The notes beneath the pieces are model-generated. The model did not search any database. It was not told the origin of the DNA and worked only from the letters and a program-made list of their open reading frames with translations. Source: Hormiphora californensis (lineage: Eukaryota > Ctenophora > Tentaculata > Cydippida > Pleurobrachiidae). Taken from it: a stretch of DNA of 64,000 nucleotides. Location: contig CM035352.1 in the NCBI GenBank assembly GCA_020137815.1, positions 746,175-810,174 of the forward strand. The letters run 5' to 3'. The position numbers and the translations under genes are program-made. Positions 23,401 to 34,540 of this stretch are shown here, piece after piece (the first letter of the stretch is position 1; every line of letters begins with the position of its first letter).

Positions 23401-26400
23401 AACTTTCCCACTTTGACCTCCTTATCTCTAAGAAACTTTCTCACTTTGACCTCCTTATCTCTAAGAAACTTTCCCACTTTGACCTCCTTATCTCTAAGAA
23501 ATTTTCCCACTTTGACCTCCTAATCTCTAAGAAACTTTCCCACTTTGACCTCCTTATCTCTAAGAAACTTTCCCACTTTGATATCCTGATCTCTAAGAAA
23601 CTTTCCCATTTTAACCTTCTAATCTCTTTGAAACTTTCCCATTTTGACCTTATCTCTAAGAAACTTTCCCACTTTCACATCCTTATCTCTAAGAAACTTT
23701 CCCACTTTGACCTACTAATCTCTAAGAAACTTTCCCACTTTGACCTCATAATCTCTAAGAAACTTTCCCACTTTGACCTCCTTATCTCTAAGAAACTTTC
23801 CCACTTTGACCTCCTTATCTCTAAGAAACTTTCCCACTTTGACCTCCTTATCTCTAAGAAACTTTCCCACTTTGACCTCCTTATCTCTAAGAAACTTTCC
23901 CATTTTGACCTCCTTATCTCTAAGAAACTTTCCCACTTTGACCTCCTTATCTCTAAGAAACTTTCCCATTTTGACCTACTTATTTCTAAGAAACTTTCCC
24001 ACTTTGACCTCCTTATCTCTAAGAAACTTTCCCATTTTGACCTCCTTATCTCTAAGAAACTTTCCCACTTTGACCTCCTTATCTCTAAGAAACTTTCCCA
24101 CTTTGACCTCCTTATCTCTAAGAAACTTTCCCACTTTGACCTCATTATCTCTAAGAAACTTTCCCACTTTGACCTCCTGATCTCTAATAAACTTTCCCAT
24201 TTTAACCTCCTAATCTCTTAGAGACTTTCCCACTTTGACCTCCTTATCTCTAAGAAACTTTGCCACTTTGACCTCCTTATCTCTAAGAAACTGTCCCACT
24301 TTGACCTCATAATCTCTAAGAAACTTTCCCACTTTGACCTCCTTATCTCTAAGAAACTTTCTTACTTTGACCTCCTTATCTCTAAGAAACTTTCCCACTT
24401 TGACCTCCTTATCTCTAAGAAATTTTCCCGCTTTGACCTCCTAATCTCTAAGAAACTTTCCCACTTTGACCTCCTTATCTCTAAGAAACTTTCCCACTTT
24501 GATATCCTGATCTCTAAGAAACTTTCCCATTTTAACCTTCTAATCTCTTTGAAACTTTCCCATTTTGACCTTATCTCTAAGAAACTTTTAACTTTCCCAC
24601 TTTCACATCCTTATCTCTAAGAAACTTTCCCACTTTGACCTACTAATCTCTAAGAAACTTTCCCACTTTGACCTCATAATCTCTAAGAAACTTTCCCACT
24701 TTGACCTCCTTATCTCTAAGAAACTTTTCCATATTAACCTCCTAATCTCTTAGAGACTTTCCCACTTTGACCTCCTTATCTCTAAGATACTTTCCCACTT
24801 TGACCTCCTTATCTCTAAGAAACTTTCCCATTTTGACCTCCTTATCTCTAAGAAACTTTCCCACTTTGACCTCCTTATCTCTAAGAAACTTTCCCATTTT
24901 GACCTCCTTATCTCTAAGAAACTTTCCCATTTTGACCTCCTTATCTCTAAGAAACTTTCCCACTTTGACCTCCTTATCTCTAAGAAACTTTCCCATTTTG
25001 ACCTCCTTATCTCTAAGAAACTTTCCCACTTTGACCTCCTTATCTCTAAGAAACTTTCCCACTTTGACCTCCTTATCTCTAAGAAACTTTCCCACTTTGA
25101 CCTCATTATCTCTAAGAAACTTTCCCACTTTGACCTCCTGATCTCTAATAAACTTTCCCATTTTAACCTCCTAATCTCTTAGAGACTTTCCCACTTTGAC
25201 CTCCTTATCTCTAAGAAACTTTCCCACTTTGACCTCCTTATCTCTAAGAAACTTTCCCACTTTGACCTCATTATCTCTAAGAAACTTTCCCACTTTGACC
25301 TCCTGATCTCTAATAAACTTTCCCATTTTAACCTCCTAATCTCTTAGAGACTTTCCCACTTTGACCTCCTTATCTCTAAGAAACTTTGCCACTTTGACCT
25401 CCTTATCTCTAAGAAACTGTCCCACTTTGACCTCATAATCTCTAAGAAACTTTCCCACTTTGACCTCCTTATCTCTAAGAAACTTTCTTACTTTGACCTC
25501 CTTATCTCTAAGAAACTTTCCCACTTTGACCTCCTTATCTCTAAGAAATTTTCCCACTTTGACCTCCTAATCTCTAAGAAACTTTCCCACTTTGACCTCC
25601 TTATCTCTAAGAAACTTTCCCACTTTGATATCCTGATCTCTAAGAAACTTTCCCATTTTAACCTTCTAATCTCTTTGAAACTTTCCCATTTTGACCTTAT
25701 CTCTAAGAAACTTTCCCACTTTCACATCCTTATCTCTAAGAAACTTTCCCACTTTGACCTACTAATCTCTAAGAAACTTTCCCACTTTGACCTCATAATC
25801 TCTAAGAAACTTTCCCACTTTGACCTCCTTATCTCTAAGAAACTTTCCCATATTGACCTCCTTATCTCTAAGAAACTTTCCCACTTTGACCTCCTTATCT
25901 CTAAGAAACTTTCCCACTTTGACCTCCTTATCTCTAAGAAACTTTCCCATTTTGACCTCCTTATCTCTAAGAAACTTTCCCACTTTGACCTCCTTATCTC
26001 TAAGAAACTTTCCCATTTTGACCTCCTTATCTCTAAGAAACTTTCCCATTTTGACCTCCTTATCTCTAAGAAACTGTCCCACTTTGACCTCCTTATCTCT
26101 AAGAAACTTTCCCATTTTGACCTCCTTATCTCTAAGAAACTTTCCCACTTTGACCTCCTTATCTCTAAGAAACTTTCCCACTTTGACCTCCTTATCTCTA
26201 AGAAACTTTCCCACTTTGACCTCATTATCTCTAAGAAACTTTCCCACTTTGACCTCCTGATCTCTAATAAACTTTCCCATTTTAACCTCCTAATCTCTTA
26301 GAGACTTTCCCACTTTGACCTCCTTATCTCTAAGAAACTTTGCCACTTTGACCTCCTTATCTCTAAGAAATTTTCCCACTTTGACCTCCTAATCTCTAAG

Positions 26401-28709
26401 AAACTTTCCCACTTTGACCTCCTTATCTCTAAGAAACTTTCCCACTTTGATATCCTGATCTCTAAGAAACTTTCCCATTTTAACCTTCTAATATCTTTGA
26501 AACTTTCCCATTTTGACCTTATCTCTAAGAAACTTTCCCACTTTCACATCCTTATCTCTAAGAAACTTTCCCACTTTGACCTACTAATCTCTAAGAAACT
26601 TTCCCACTTTGACCTCATAATCTCTAAGAAACTTTCCCACTTTGACCTCCTTATCTCTTAGAAACTTTCCCATATTGACCTCCTTATCTCTAAGAAACTT
26701 TCCCACTTTGACCTCCTTATCTCTAAGAAACTTTCCCACTTTGACCTCCTTATCTCTAAGAAACTTTCCCATTTTGACCTCCTTATCTCTAAGAAACTTT
26801 CCCACTTTGACCTCCTTATCTCTAAGAAACTTTCCCATTTTGACCTACTTATTTCTAAGAAACTTTCCCACTTTGACCTCCTTATCTCTAAGAAACTTTC
26901 CCATTTTGACCTCCTTATCTCTAAGAAACTTTCCCACTTTGACCTCCTTATCTCTAAGAAACTTTCCCACTTTGACCTCCTTATCTCTAAGAAACTTTCC
27001 CACTTTGACCTCATTATCTCTAAGAAACTTTCCCACTTTGACCTCCTGATCTCTAAAAAAACTTTCCCATTTTAACCTCCTAATCTCTTAGAGACTTTCC
27101 CACTTTGACCTCCTTATCTTTAAGAAACTTTGCCACTTTGACCTCCTTATCTCTAAGAAACTGTCCCACTTTGACCTCATAGTCTCTAAGAAACTTTCCC
27201 ACTTTGACCTCCTTATCTCTAAGAAACTTTCCCACTTTGACCTCCTTATCTCTAAGAAGCTTTCCCACGTTGACCTCCTAATCTCTTAGAAACTTTCCCA
27301 CTTTGACGTCCTTATCTGTAAGAAACTTTCCTACTTTGACCTCCTAATCTCTAAGAAACTTTCCCATTTTAACCTCCTAATCTCTTAGAGACTTTCCCAC
27401 TTTGACCTCCTTATCTCTAAGAAACTTTCCCACTTTGACCTCCTTATCTCTAAGAAACTTTCCCACTTTGACCTCCTTATCTCTAAGAAACTTTCCCACT
27501 TTGACCTCCTAATCTCTAAGAAACTTTCCCACTTTGACCTCCTAATCTCTAAGAAACTTTCCCACTTTGACCTCCTTATCTCTGAGAAACTTTCCAGGTG
27601 AACGGGAAGTGTGTGAGGGACTGGACAAGTGATGATCTGTTAGCAGAACTAACTGAGTGTACTAGTGTAGTGATAGTCATCATAACTGTTGAAGATAGGG
27701 CAGTGACAGATCTCTTTCTAATGGCCAGCAGAGAACACGATCTGAGCTATCTTTGGGCCCTCAGAAAACTGGTAAAACTAAGGTAAGAAGCTAGTGGGCC
27801 CTTAGAAATGATGATTGATGGGACCTTTGAAAAGATGGGAAATTGAAGAACGATACCTGAAACAAACTTTATTTCCCTGCAGTATTTGTAACATTGATTT
27901 CTCTGGGGAAGGACTTGATATTAGTACCATAACAACTCTGCTGCAAGAGCTTATTGTTACCAACTGCTCCCTAAAGTGCATCACCCAGATAAAAGGACTT
28001 AGTAAGTAATACACTGTGTTATCAGTTTAATAGTTTAATACAGTGCACCACTAATTGATAATTACTAATTACTTATTGGGGCGAGTCTGTGATATAAATC
28101 TCTCCGTGCAGGTCGGTTAAAATCCTTGAAACGGTTGATTCTAACCCACAATTCCTTAACCGATCTTCATGATAAAACTATGCTGAAACTCAAGGAGCTA
28201 ACAGACTTGCAGGTGAATTGGGATAGAAGGGGACATCATTAGCCCGATATCGGGTTTATCTAGGTCGCCTCGTTTTCTTGCTTGATTGTCTAACTCTATT
28301 CGTACCACAGCTAATTTAGGTTGTAACTCTAACTCTATCTCGTTACAGCTAGGGTACAATCTAATCAGAAGTTTCCCAAATGTTGTAACAAGGATGGAGA
28401 AGCTTGAGGAGCTGTCTTTGATTCACAATCAGATCAGCCTTCTACCTGATGAGGTAGGATACTTCATGATGTTACCTCATACTGTCATTCATACGTCATA
28501 CACGTGTCAGTCATACGACTCAACACCCCTATAATTCCCCCCTGTAACACCCCTCTCACCCCTGTAACACCCCTCTCTCTCTTGTGTAGGTGGTCCAGAT
28601 GCGATCTCTTGAGAAACTACATCTTGACAACAACGTACTAACAGAACTTCCTGAATATGTAACCTTACAATTACCCCAACTCAGAGCCTTAACACTTGAA
28701 AACAATAAG
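17430..28709 (+). CDS. PDZ + leucine-rich-repeat protein, 3' end unresolved
   Basis: Exons 17430-17561, 17695-17796, 27598-27782, 27883-28001, 28112-28212, 28349-28453 and 28590-28709 join in frame for 288 codons. Residues ~15-100 form a PDZ domain (WGINVSNI carboxylate loop region, IAKKMGLKEHDQILEVNGK near the C-terminal half). PDZ domains bind C-terminal peptides at membranes. After a linker come at least four leucine-rich repeats, for example LKSLKRLILTHNSL, MEKLEELSLIHNQI and MRSLEKLHLDNNVLTELPE. PDZ before LRR is the reverse of the Scribble/LAP order. The PDZ fold is split by a 9801-bp intron (17797-27597) made almost entirely of satellite. Beyond 28709 the frame can run on to a stop at 28854-28856, but 'aataag|gtaaat' looks like a donor and no next exon is recognised. 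The family was not identified. Confidence 0.8.
18741..27593. repeat. 8.9-kb 33-bp satellite inside one intron
   Basis: About 268 units of 33 bp carry the core TCTCTAAGAAACTTTCCCAC followed by 'ttgacctcctt'. Variants include 'taat/ttat/tgat' before the core and 'ctgtccc' for 'ctttccc'. There is higher-order structure: the segment starting at 22243 recurs at 23628 (offset 1385 bp), again from about 25675, and in part near 24550 and 26500. Blocks beginning 'cttagagactttccc' recur every few hundred bases between 19360 and 22850. The array ends directly in the acceptor of the exon at 27598. Open frames of up to 208 codons on both strands are artefacts of a 33-bp unit without stops. Confidence 0.97.
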
Positions 28710-28876
28710 GTAAATACCCACACCTGCCCTTTTTGGGTGTTTCGCTGTCATGTTCATGGTATTTTGTTGGTTGACTGTTATATCACCAGTCTACAAGAAT
28801 TAGTAGATATACCTAGTAGAGAATACCGGCGGCCTCTAGAGTTGAACAACATGTAAACACGGTGGTTTGTTAACTG

Positions 28877-28900
28877 TTTCGGCGTCAACGCCTTCGTCAG
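28877..28900 (-). ncRNA. Hammerhead-ribozyme-like core
   Basis: On the minus strand the order is CTGACGA (28894-28900), then a 12-nt stem-loop GGCGTTGACGCC (28881-28892) as helix II, then GAAA (28877-28880), followed by CAGTT. This is the conserved hammerhead core order CUGANGA - helix II - GAAA. Penelope-like retroelements and retrozymes commonly carry such motifs. Helices I and III could not be verified, so activity is uncertain. The flanking sequence may be a degraded retroelement inserted just after the visible end of the PDZ-LRR gene. Confidence 0.5.
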
Positions 28901-28949
28901 AGTACAACACAGTTCTGTAACAATCCCCCTTGTTTCAGTTAAAACCCAA

Positions 28950-29855
28950 CACCAGAAGTACGCAACAGACAAGGAGCAAGTTTTATTATAAAATTGGACT
29001 AGATAAGTGATGTTTCAGATATATTGATGATTTTTGGAGGACCTTGTTAATTTCTTTGTGAATGTGTAAATGTATAATGCGGATCTTAATTAATTTGCTA
29101 AATCAGCTCTTTGTTATTTTCCTCTTCATGAAATGTTGAGCAGATGATGGCACAGTATTTTGGCACATTCTGACAAGTGGATAATTGGTCAAAACACTGA
29201 CCTGCTGGAACGCGCGTTACTAATTCTGAAGATGAACCCGCGCGGATAAGGGCGCCATCTGGGATATAAAATTGATAACCACACCCCGTGACACCCGTCA
29301 CCTTCTGGAACATCTTAAATCGCCCAGTTGGACTTGGTTTTATCCTTAACAATTATTGTCCTGAAAAACAGTGAACAAGGAATGTGATGTGATCCTAGGA
29401 CATCCCATCCCTAGGATACTGGATTTAGACGTTCGTAAGCTGGAATACCATTCACGGAACGGTAACTACACAACACAGACTTCTTAAGACAACAGTTAAC
29501 CAACCTTGCATTGTTAACATACCCACCATGTCAGCTGTCTTTTTTAAAACTTCACAGTCAGCTACCAGCCTGATCAAATCTAGCTTCGCGCGAAAACGGG
29601 TGTGCTTTTTACACAAGAGACTCATTGCGCGCACCATTAAATTATTGGTGGTCGGCTGACACCTGACTGTGTGGAATTAGAAAACTCGAATTCAGAGGTT
29701 TGTAAATAAATAAACAGAATAAAAAGTGCATAATCAAACTAAAAACACCGGTAAAACCCGAATAAAACTATTTTTAACTCTAAGAATTTACTTTCTTGAA
29801 AAAATACGAAAAAAATATAAGTCATTTACAGTCCAGTTCTTGCACATTTGGAGCT
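28950..29855 (-). other. Gene-poor stretch with possible small minus-strand exons
   Basis: Two minus-strand pieces look protein-like but are unassigned. The first is an ATG at 29637 encoding a basic segment (MVRAMSLLCKKHTRFRAKLD) that could end at a donor near 29507. The second is 29178-29352, preceded by a good acceptor (gtttttcag) and containing KPSPTGRFKMFQKVTG. The reading phase between them does not close. They could belong to a small nuclear-encoded gene downstream of AMDHD2 or be chance. 29640-29855 is AT-rich. Confidence 0.25.
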
Positions 29856-31070
29856 CTAAAACTGCACTAACTTTTCTGATTTGAACACAATATCTCCCCC
29901 GATATAGGTCGCTAGCACGTTAACATCCGAATCAATAATAAGAAAGTCAGCAACACTTCCGAAATCTAAAGTTCCATACAGTTTAGTACATTTCAGAAGC
30001 TGGGCTGGGTGCTTGGTAGCACAGTTAACTGCTTCGACCAAAGTACAGCGACTATACTTCTTAAAGTTAGCTACACAGGCAGGCATGGTAACAGCACTGC
30101 CTGCTAGGGTGTTAGTACCAGTTAACACTGCCAACTTCCCCTTGACTGACACGTCCTGGGCCCCTATCTTGTGTTGTCCATCTCCCAGCCCCATGGCTGC
30201 CATAGCATCTGTAACAAGAATAGCATTCCCAGGGCTGGTTCTATGTGCTATCCTGAGAGCAGCGGCGTGGGTATGAATACCATCCGCTATAACCCCATAG
30301 TAACAGGGGTGTTGTATTTTCTCGCTCGCTAGGATCCCTACAATTCCTGGGTCCCTGTGGTGGAAAGACTGCATTGCATTAAACAGGTGAGTTATAAAGG
30401 TAGCCCCAGCGTTAACTCCTCTCTCTGCTTGTTCAATGTTGGCCGTTGAATGCCCAATAGAACACACAACTCCCTCCCCTGCTAGACGATGTATCATCTC
30501 TGGAGCACCAGGCAACTCAGGAGCTATTGTTATAATTGTAATGTTATCAGTGCTCCCAAAGAAATCCATCAATTCGTCCTTGGTAACTAGACACTGATCC
30601 TTGATAAACTGGGGAGGGTGGGCACCTAGTTTCTCTCGACTTATAAAGGGACCCTCCACATGCGCGCCCAGTACATTAGCCCCTTTGCTAGGGTTCCCCC
30701 TGTCCTTGTGAAACAATGGTAGGACCCTTTTGTAAGTGTCGGAGGGAGAGGTGATGACTGTAGGACAGAATCCTGTGACCCCATACTGAACTATCTCCCT
30801 TCGGAACATTGCTAAACCCTCCTCCATCCTGTCCAAATCAGATGAGAAATCCAAACCAAACCCTCCATTAATCTGTGTCTCGATAAATCCTGGAACAATG
30901 ATTTGACCCTGGCAGTCCACCGTTTTATCAGGTGCCCGTCTGCAACTCCAAAAGTACTCCTTTGGGTCGATAATGATTCCATCTGCAACCCAAAAATCCT
31001 CAGAAATCAGGGTGTCATTTCGGAGAACTTGGCAGTTGGTGTAACGGGTTATCATCGCCATAACCGCCAC
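29856..31070 (-). CDS. AMDHD2: N-acetylglucosamine-6-phosphate deacetylase
   Basis: A single-exon, 404-aa protein at full family length. It removes the acetyl group from GlcNAc-6-phosphate to give GlcN-6-phosphate in cytosolic amino-sugar recycling. It belongs to the amidohydrolase superfamily. Motifs seen: VPGFIETQINGGFG early, the metal-ligand glutamate in AHVEGPFIS, then histidines in CSIGHSTAN and THLFNAM, substrate-region GVIADGIHTH, the catalytic aspartate in LVTDAMAAMGLGDG, and GTLDFGSVADFLIID near the end. The sequence starts MAVMAMITRYTNCQVL, so translation could begin at any of three Met codons; the first is used here. It is divergently transcribed from the SOD gene, with about 600 bp between the start codons. 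No lesions seen. Confidence 0.95.
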   Translation of the reverse strand: MAVMAMITRYTNCQVLRNDTLISEDFWVADGIIIDPKEYFWSCRRAPDKTVDCQGQIIVPGFIETQINGGFGLDFSSDLDRMEEGLAMFRREIVQYGVTGFCPTVITSPSDTYKRVLPLFHKDRGNPSKGANVLGAHVEGPFISREKLGAHPPQFIKDQCLVTKDELMDFFGSTDNITIITIAPELPGAPEMIHRLAGEGVVCSIGHSTANIEQAERGVNAGATFITHLFNAMQSFHHRDPGIVGILASEKIQHPCYYGVIADGIHTHAAALRIAHRTSPGNAILVTDAMAAMGLGDGQHKIGAQDVSVKGKLAVLTGTNTLAGSAVTMPACVANFKKYSRCTLVEAVNCATKHPAQLLKCTKLYGTLDFGSVADFLIIDSDVNVLATYIGGDIVFKSEKLVQF

Positions 31071-31079
31071 GGCTACAGA

Positions 31080-31260
31080 GGGGTAGTGGTTAGTGGTATT
31101 TAGAGAGAGAAGAGGGGTAGTGGTTAGTAGTTCATATGGTATTTGGAGAGAGAAGAGGGGTTGTGGTTAGCAGTTCATAGTATTTGGAGAGAGATGAGGG
31201 GTTGTGGTTAGCAGTTCATGGTATTTGGAGAGAGAGAGAGAAGAGGGGTAGTGGTTAATG
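31080..31260. repeat. Minisatellite of ~41-46 bp units
   Basis: Four to five imperfect units each begin GAGGGGTAGTGGTTAG or GAGGGGTTGTGGTTAG and end with a purine run GGAGAGAGA. They lie directly upstream of AMDHD2, in its presumed promoter or 5' UTR. Confidence 0.75.
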
Positions 31261-31676
31261 GCAAGGGCTGATTGATGATGGTATTGGCATTCAGGAGTTA
31301 AATTCAGGGTATTGTAATTTAGAGATGGGCCTGGGAGGGGTAGTTTTATGAAAGGACAATTCACAAATGAAGAAGGGAGAACAGCAGAAGGATGTAGCGG
31401 AATGTGATGATATGGGTGGGAATGGGGTACTAAATATTACAGTGATTAATCTTCAAACTATTCATTCATTGTTACAGATCACTTCCGCTTGTGAGATATT
31501 AAGACGAATAACTAAGATAATATATTATCATCACGCATCGATCATCCGGCAAAAGGCGGGTCCCGCCGCAAACAATGATCTCTCTTTCTCTCTTTCTTTC
31601 TCTCTTTCTTTCTCTCACTTATTCTCGTGTGTTCTAATATCCCTTACCCACACACACATACCCAGATAACCTTATT

Positions 31677-32544
31677 ATGCGTGAGTTGTTCACAATGAAT
31701 TTGTTGCTTGTTTTCCCTCTGATAGCGACCCTCTTACTATCCCCAACACTCTCCTCTCCTCCCGCACACTTCTCCTGTTTACTACATCTCAATGGAGAGG
31801 AAACTGTGTTAGGTACAACAGCTTCATTTGATTTGCTGTGTGTGTGTGTCACAATATACTTTCCTGCAGGGTTTGCACAACTGTGGGTTAAACCTGACGG
31901 AGAGTCACGTGTGGTACTAGATGTAGAGCCTAATGAATGGGCGTCTAGTGGACTACATGGGTTCCACATTCATACTAACAGGGTACAAGGTAAATACTCT
32001 GTAACATAGTGTTACGAAGACGTATTAGATAAACTTCACATGATGGGTTGTTACCAATTGCCACTTCTTCTACCAACTTTTATAAATCATGTATTTTCTC
32101 GCCCCTTCTAAATATCTCCCTATATCGTGTCAGGATTGGATTGTTTAACAGCTGGTGGTCACTACAACCCACTAGCAGTGACCCACGGGGACCCAGCTAA
32201 CTGGAGGAAGCCAAGACACAAAGGAGACATGGGGAATGTGTTCGTAAACAGTGATGGTGAGTCCCTTCCAGTCCCCTGACACTGTGTTCACGGAACATGA
32301 ACAATTCAAGGGTCCCTCTTACATGGCACTATTTGCCTATTATATCTTGACCCCATTACATTTCCTAGGTTCCATTAGTTCTACACGCGTGTTTCATGAC
32401 GTGTTGAATGCAGCTGACCTGGAGGGAAGGAGCCTGGTATTTCATGCAGGTGAGGATGACCTGGGGTATGGAGGAGATGAGGGGAGTGCAGCTACCGGTA
32501 ATGCAGGTGGAAGACTGGCCTGCTGCAATTTAATAAGAGTATAG
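31677..32544 (+). CDS. SOD3-like: Secreted Cu/Zn superoxide dismutase
   Basis: Exons 31677-31812, 31870-31989, 32134-32256 and 32369-32544 join in frame to 184 aa. It converts superoxide to peroxide and oxygen. A hydrophobic N-terminus ([16 protein letters not shown] after a short lead) predicts a signal peptide, so the enzyme is extracellular. All metal ligands are visible: HIH in GFHIH, the bridging histidine in GGHYNP, then H and D around RHKGDMGN, and the last histidine in [10 protein letters not shown]. The active-site arginine sits in [10 protein letters not shown]. The N-terminal Met could be at 31677 or 31695; the latter gives a cleaner signal peptide. AATAAA lies near 32574, so the transcript ends tail-to-tail with OTUD6, whose stop is only about 70 bp away. 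Confidence 0.93.
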
Positions 32545-32612
32545 AGATTCGGTGTACAAAAACTTTGTAAACAATAAAACAACAAAAAGACGATATATTC
32601 CTGTGACCCAAT

Positions 32613-33437
32613 TCATCTGGCAGATTTTACAGAATCATAGTGTTCCCCTAACCCAAACTTGTGTTTATAATATAACAGCGTTATAACATCACCCCCATGT
32701 CCCTCTCCCATAGTCACTGGTTTTGCGTCAGCCTGCAATATCCTAACTGGAACTTTAAGAGCTGAGCTGATAGCATGTGCCTCATGTAGTCCACCCCACA
32801 CCCCATTATCCATCATGTCACTACAATAAATATCAAACTGTTCACTTGTCAACATATCCCCTGTATCAGGGTGGATCAGAAAGGAGATGAAGTCAGCCTC
32901 ATGTTCCCTCATATACTGGGCAGCAATGGCACGCAGCTCAGGGACGGTGTGCGTAATATTCCGGGATTTTAGTTGGTGTTGTAGGGCGTAAAACATACAA
33001 TTCCCGTCTGCTGGAATCTCGTAAACTGATAGACCCAGTTCGTTGATCACTTCTACCATCTTAGCGCTCTCTGTGGATCTGGCAGTCGGCTCTGTAGATA
33101 CCATATCTAGTTCCTTCAGCTTTTTATCGTTAGCTGCTGCCTTAGCCTCCCTCCGCTTATCGGCCCTAGTCTGCTTTTTAACTGGTTCTTCAGACAGAAC
33201 AAGAGAGTCCGTTAGTTGTGTCTCTATCGTGTTTTCAGCGGGAGTGTTAACTAGTTTTAGCTCCTGTTCATGTCTAGTTTCAATTTCATTTTGGAGCTTC
33301 GCTATCTCTTCAACTGATCTCTTTTTAGCTTTCTTGTCTCCCTTAGGAACACCTTTCTTGATTGCCTGGATCTGTCCCTGCAACTCCTTTAGCTCTCGTT
33401 TGTGCCTTTCTCGTGTATCTGATTCAGTCTCACTCAT
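32613..33437 (-). CDS. OTUD6B-like: OTU-domain deubiquitinase, OTUD6 type
   Basis: A single-exon, 274-aa cysteine protease of the OTU family, which removes ubiquitin. Residues 1-110 are charged and coiled-coil-like (RHKRELKELQGQIQAIKKG), as in OTUD6A/B. The OTU domain begins about residue 128 with INELGLSVYEIPADGNCMFYAL, where the D-G-N-C motif holds the catalytic Cys. The catalytic His is in GEHYDSV near the C-terminus. Length matches the family (about 290 aa in vertebrates). It shares strand with TBP, 255 bp from the TBP stop. 33438-33691 holds a copy of the TTGCCTTGGTCGACCC motif. Confidence 0.93.
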   Translation of the reverse strand: MSETESDTRERHKRELKELQGQIQAIKKGVPKGDKKAKKRSVEEIAKLQNEIETRHEQELKLVNTPAENTIETQLTDSLVLSEEPVKKQTRADKRREAKAAANDKKLKELDMVSTEPTARSTESAKMVEVINELGLSVYEIPADGNCMFYALQHQLKSRNITHTVPELRAIAAQYMREHEADFISFLIHPDTGDMLTSEQFDIYCSDMMDNGVWGGLHEAHAISSALKVPVRILQADAKPVTMGEGHGGDVITLLYYKHKFGLGEHYDSVKSAR

Positions 33438-33691
33438 CTAAATACAGGGGTAATGACTCATTACTAATGAGGGAATGGGGTGGTAGAGAAACACACACAG
33501 TGATAATAGTCGCCAGAATTAAATAACTGAGAGGGTATATAATGTGGTAAGAAATTATACACAGTCGATTTGATATTGTCTATTTTGTCATCAGCAGTTG
33601 TCTAATTGATCACACACATTCAGTTTAGACACGGTCAGATTGCCTTGGTCGACCCTGTCTCTCAACAAAACAACAGTCAGACTACAACGAG

Positions 33692-34432
33692 TTATTTCCT
33701 GAAGTTTTTCAGAATAGGATAAATTGAACAAAAAGCCTCCTGGATATCTTTCCGGTCCTTGGCACCTGTCAGCACAACTTTTCCAGAAACGAAAATCAGG
33801 AGGACAACTTTCGGTTTTACCATCCGGTAAATTAGTCCAGGGAACAGCTCGGGCTCGTAATTTGAAAACTGCCCGTGTTGGGCAAAGAGTCCCTCCAGTC
33901 TGATAGGGAACTTTACATCACAGCTGCCCACCATATTCTGTATTTTAAACTCAACAAACTTGGCAGGAAAACCAAGTTTCTGGATAATCCTAGCATATTT
34001 CCTGGATGCAAGCCTGGACTCCTCCTCACTCTTGGCCCCTGTACACACCATTTTACCACTGTTAAACAGTAGAGCTGTTGTCCTGGGCTCTCTTATCCTC
34101 ATGATGACAGCAGCAAAACGCTTGGGATTATATTCAGCATTTCTAGCATGAAGGGCTATCTGTTTGAGTTCCAGTCTGCAGGCGAGGTTGACAGTAGATA
34201 CAATGTTCTGAATGGTGGGCTCAATACCGTGATCCATGGGAGTGGAGGGGGTGAAAGCAGCTGCTGGAGAGTTCATGTTGTAGTATGATGGTCCTGGGGT
34301 GGGGACTGACATGTCTGATATCGAGGAAGGCATGGGAACACTGGGAGGGGGTCCTGGTGTCGGCACTGACTGAAGATCTGAGAGGGAGGGTGTACTGAGC
34401 GGGACACTCGGTGGTCCACCATAGTCGCTCAT
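33692..34432 (-). CDS. TBP: TATA-box-binding protein
   Basis: A single-exon, 246-aa TBP, the DNA-binding subunit of TFIID that also serves RNA polymerases I and III. The N-terminal 65 residues are Pro/Ser/Thr-rich with repeated VPTPGP motifs and no glutamine tract. The conserved core (residues ~70-246) has two direct repeats. Repeat one contains [20 protein letters not shown] and [20 protein letters not shown]. Repeat two contains [29 protein letters not shown] and [12 protein letters not shown]. The phenylalanines in ALLFNSG and LLIFVSG, whose equivalents intercalate DNA, are present. The absence of introns is notable but matches neighbouring OTUD6 and AMDHD2. Confidence 0.97.
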   Translation of the reverse strand: MSDYGGPPSVPLSTPSLSDLQSVPTPGPPPSVPMPSSISDMSVPTPGPSYYNMNSPAAAFTPSTPMDHGIEPTIQNIVSTVNLACRLELKQIALHARNAEYNPKRFAAVIMRIREPRTTALLFNSGKMVCTGAKSEEESRLASRKYARIIQKLGFPAKFVEFKIQNMVGSCDVKFPIRLEGLFAQHGQFSNYEPELFPGLIYRMVKPKVVLLIFVSGKVVLTGAKDRKDIQEAFCSIYPILKNFRK

Positions 34433-34540
34433 CCTAGAGAGTTCGGGTTAGTTTCAGAAAATAATTAACTACCTACCTAGTTCATGTAAATCACTGATCC
34501 CCCTCTCGCCTGATCGATACATGGCTTCCAATTATATAAG

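Noticed and set aside
18958..27268. Dozens of open frames with SKKLSHFDLLI, GKFLRDKEVKV and related repeats on both strands
   Set aside because: They all come from the 33-bp satellite, whose length is a multiple of three and which has no stops; reading on both strands at once is a sign of artefact.
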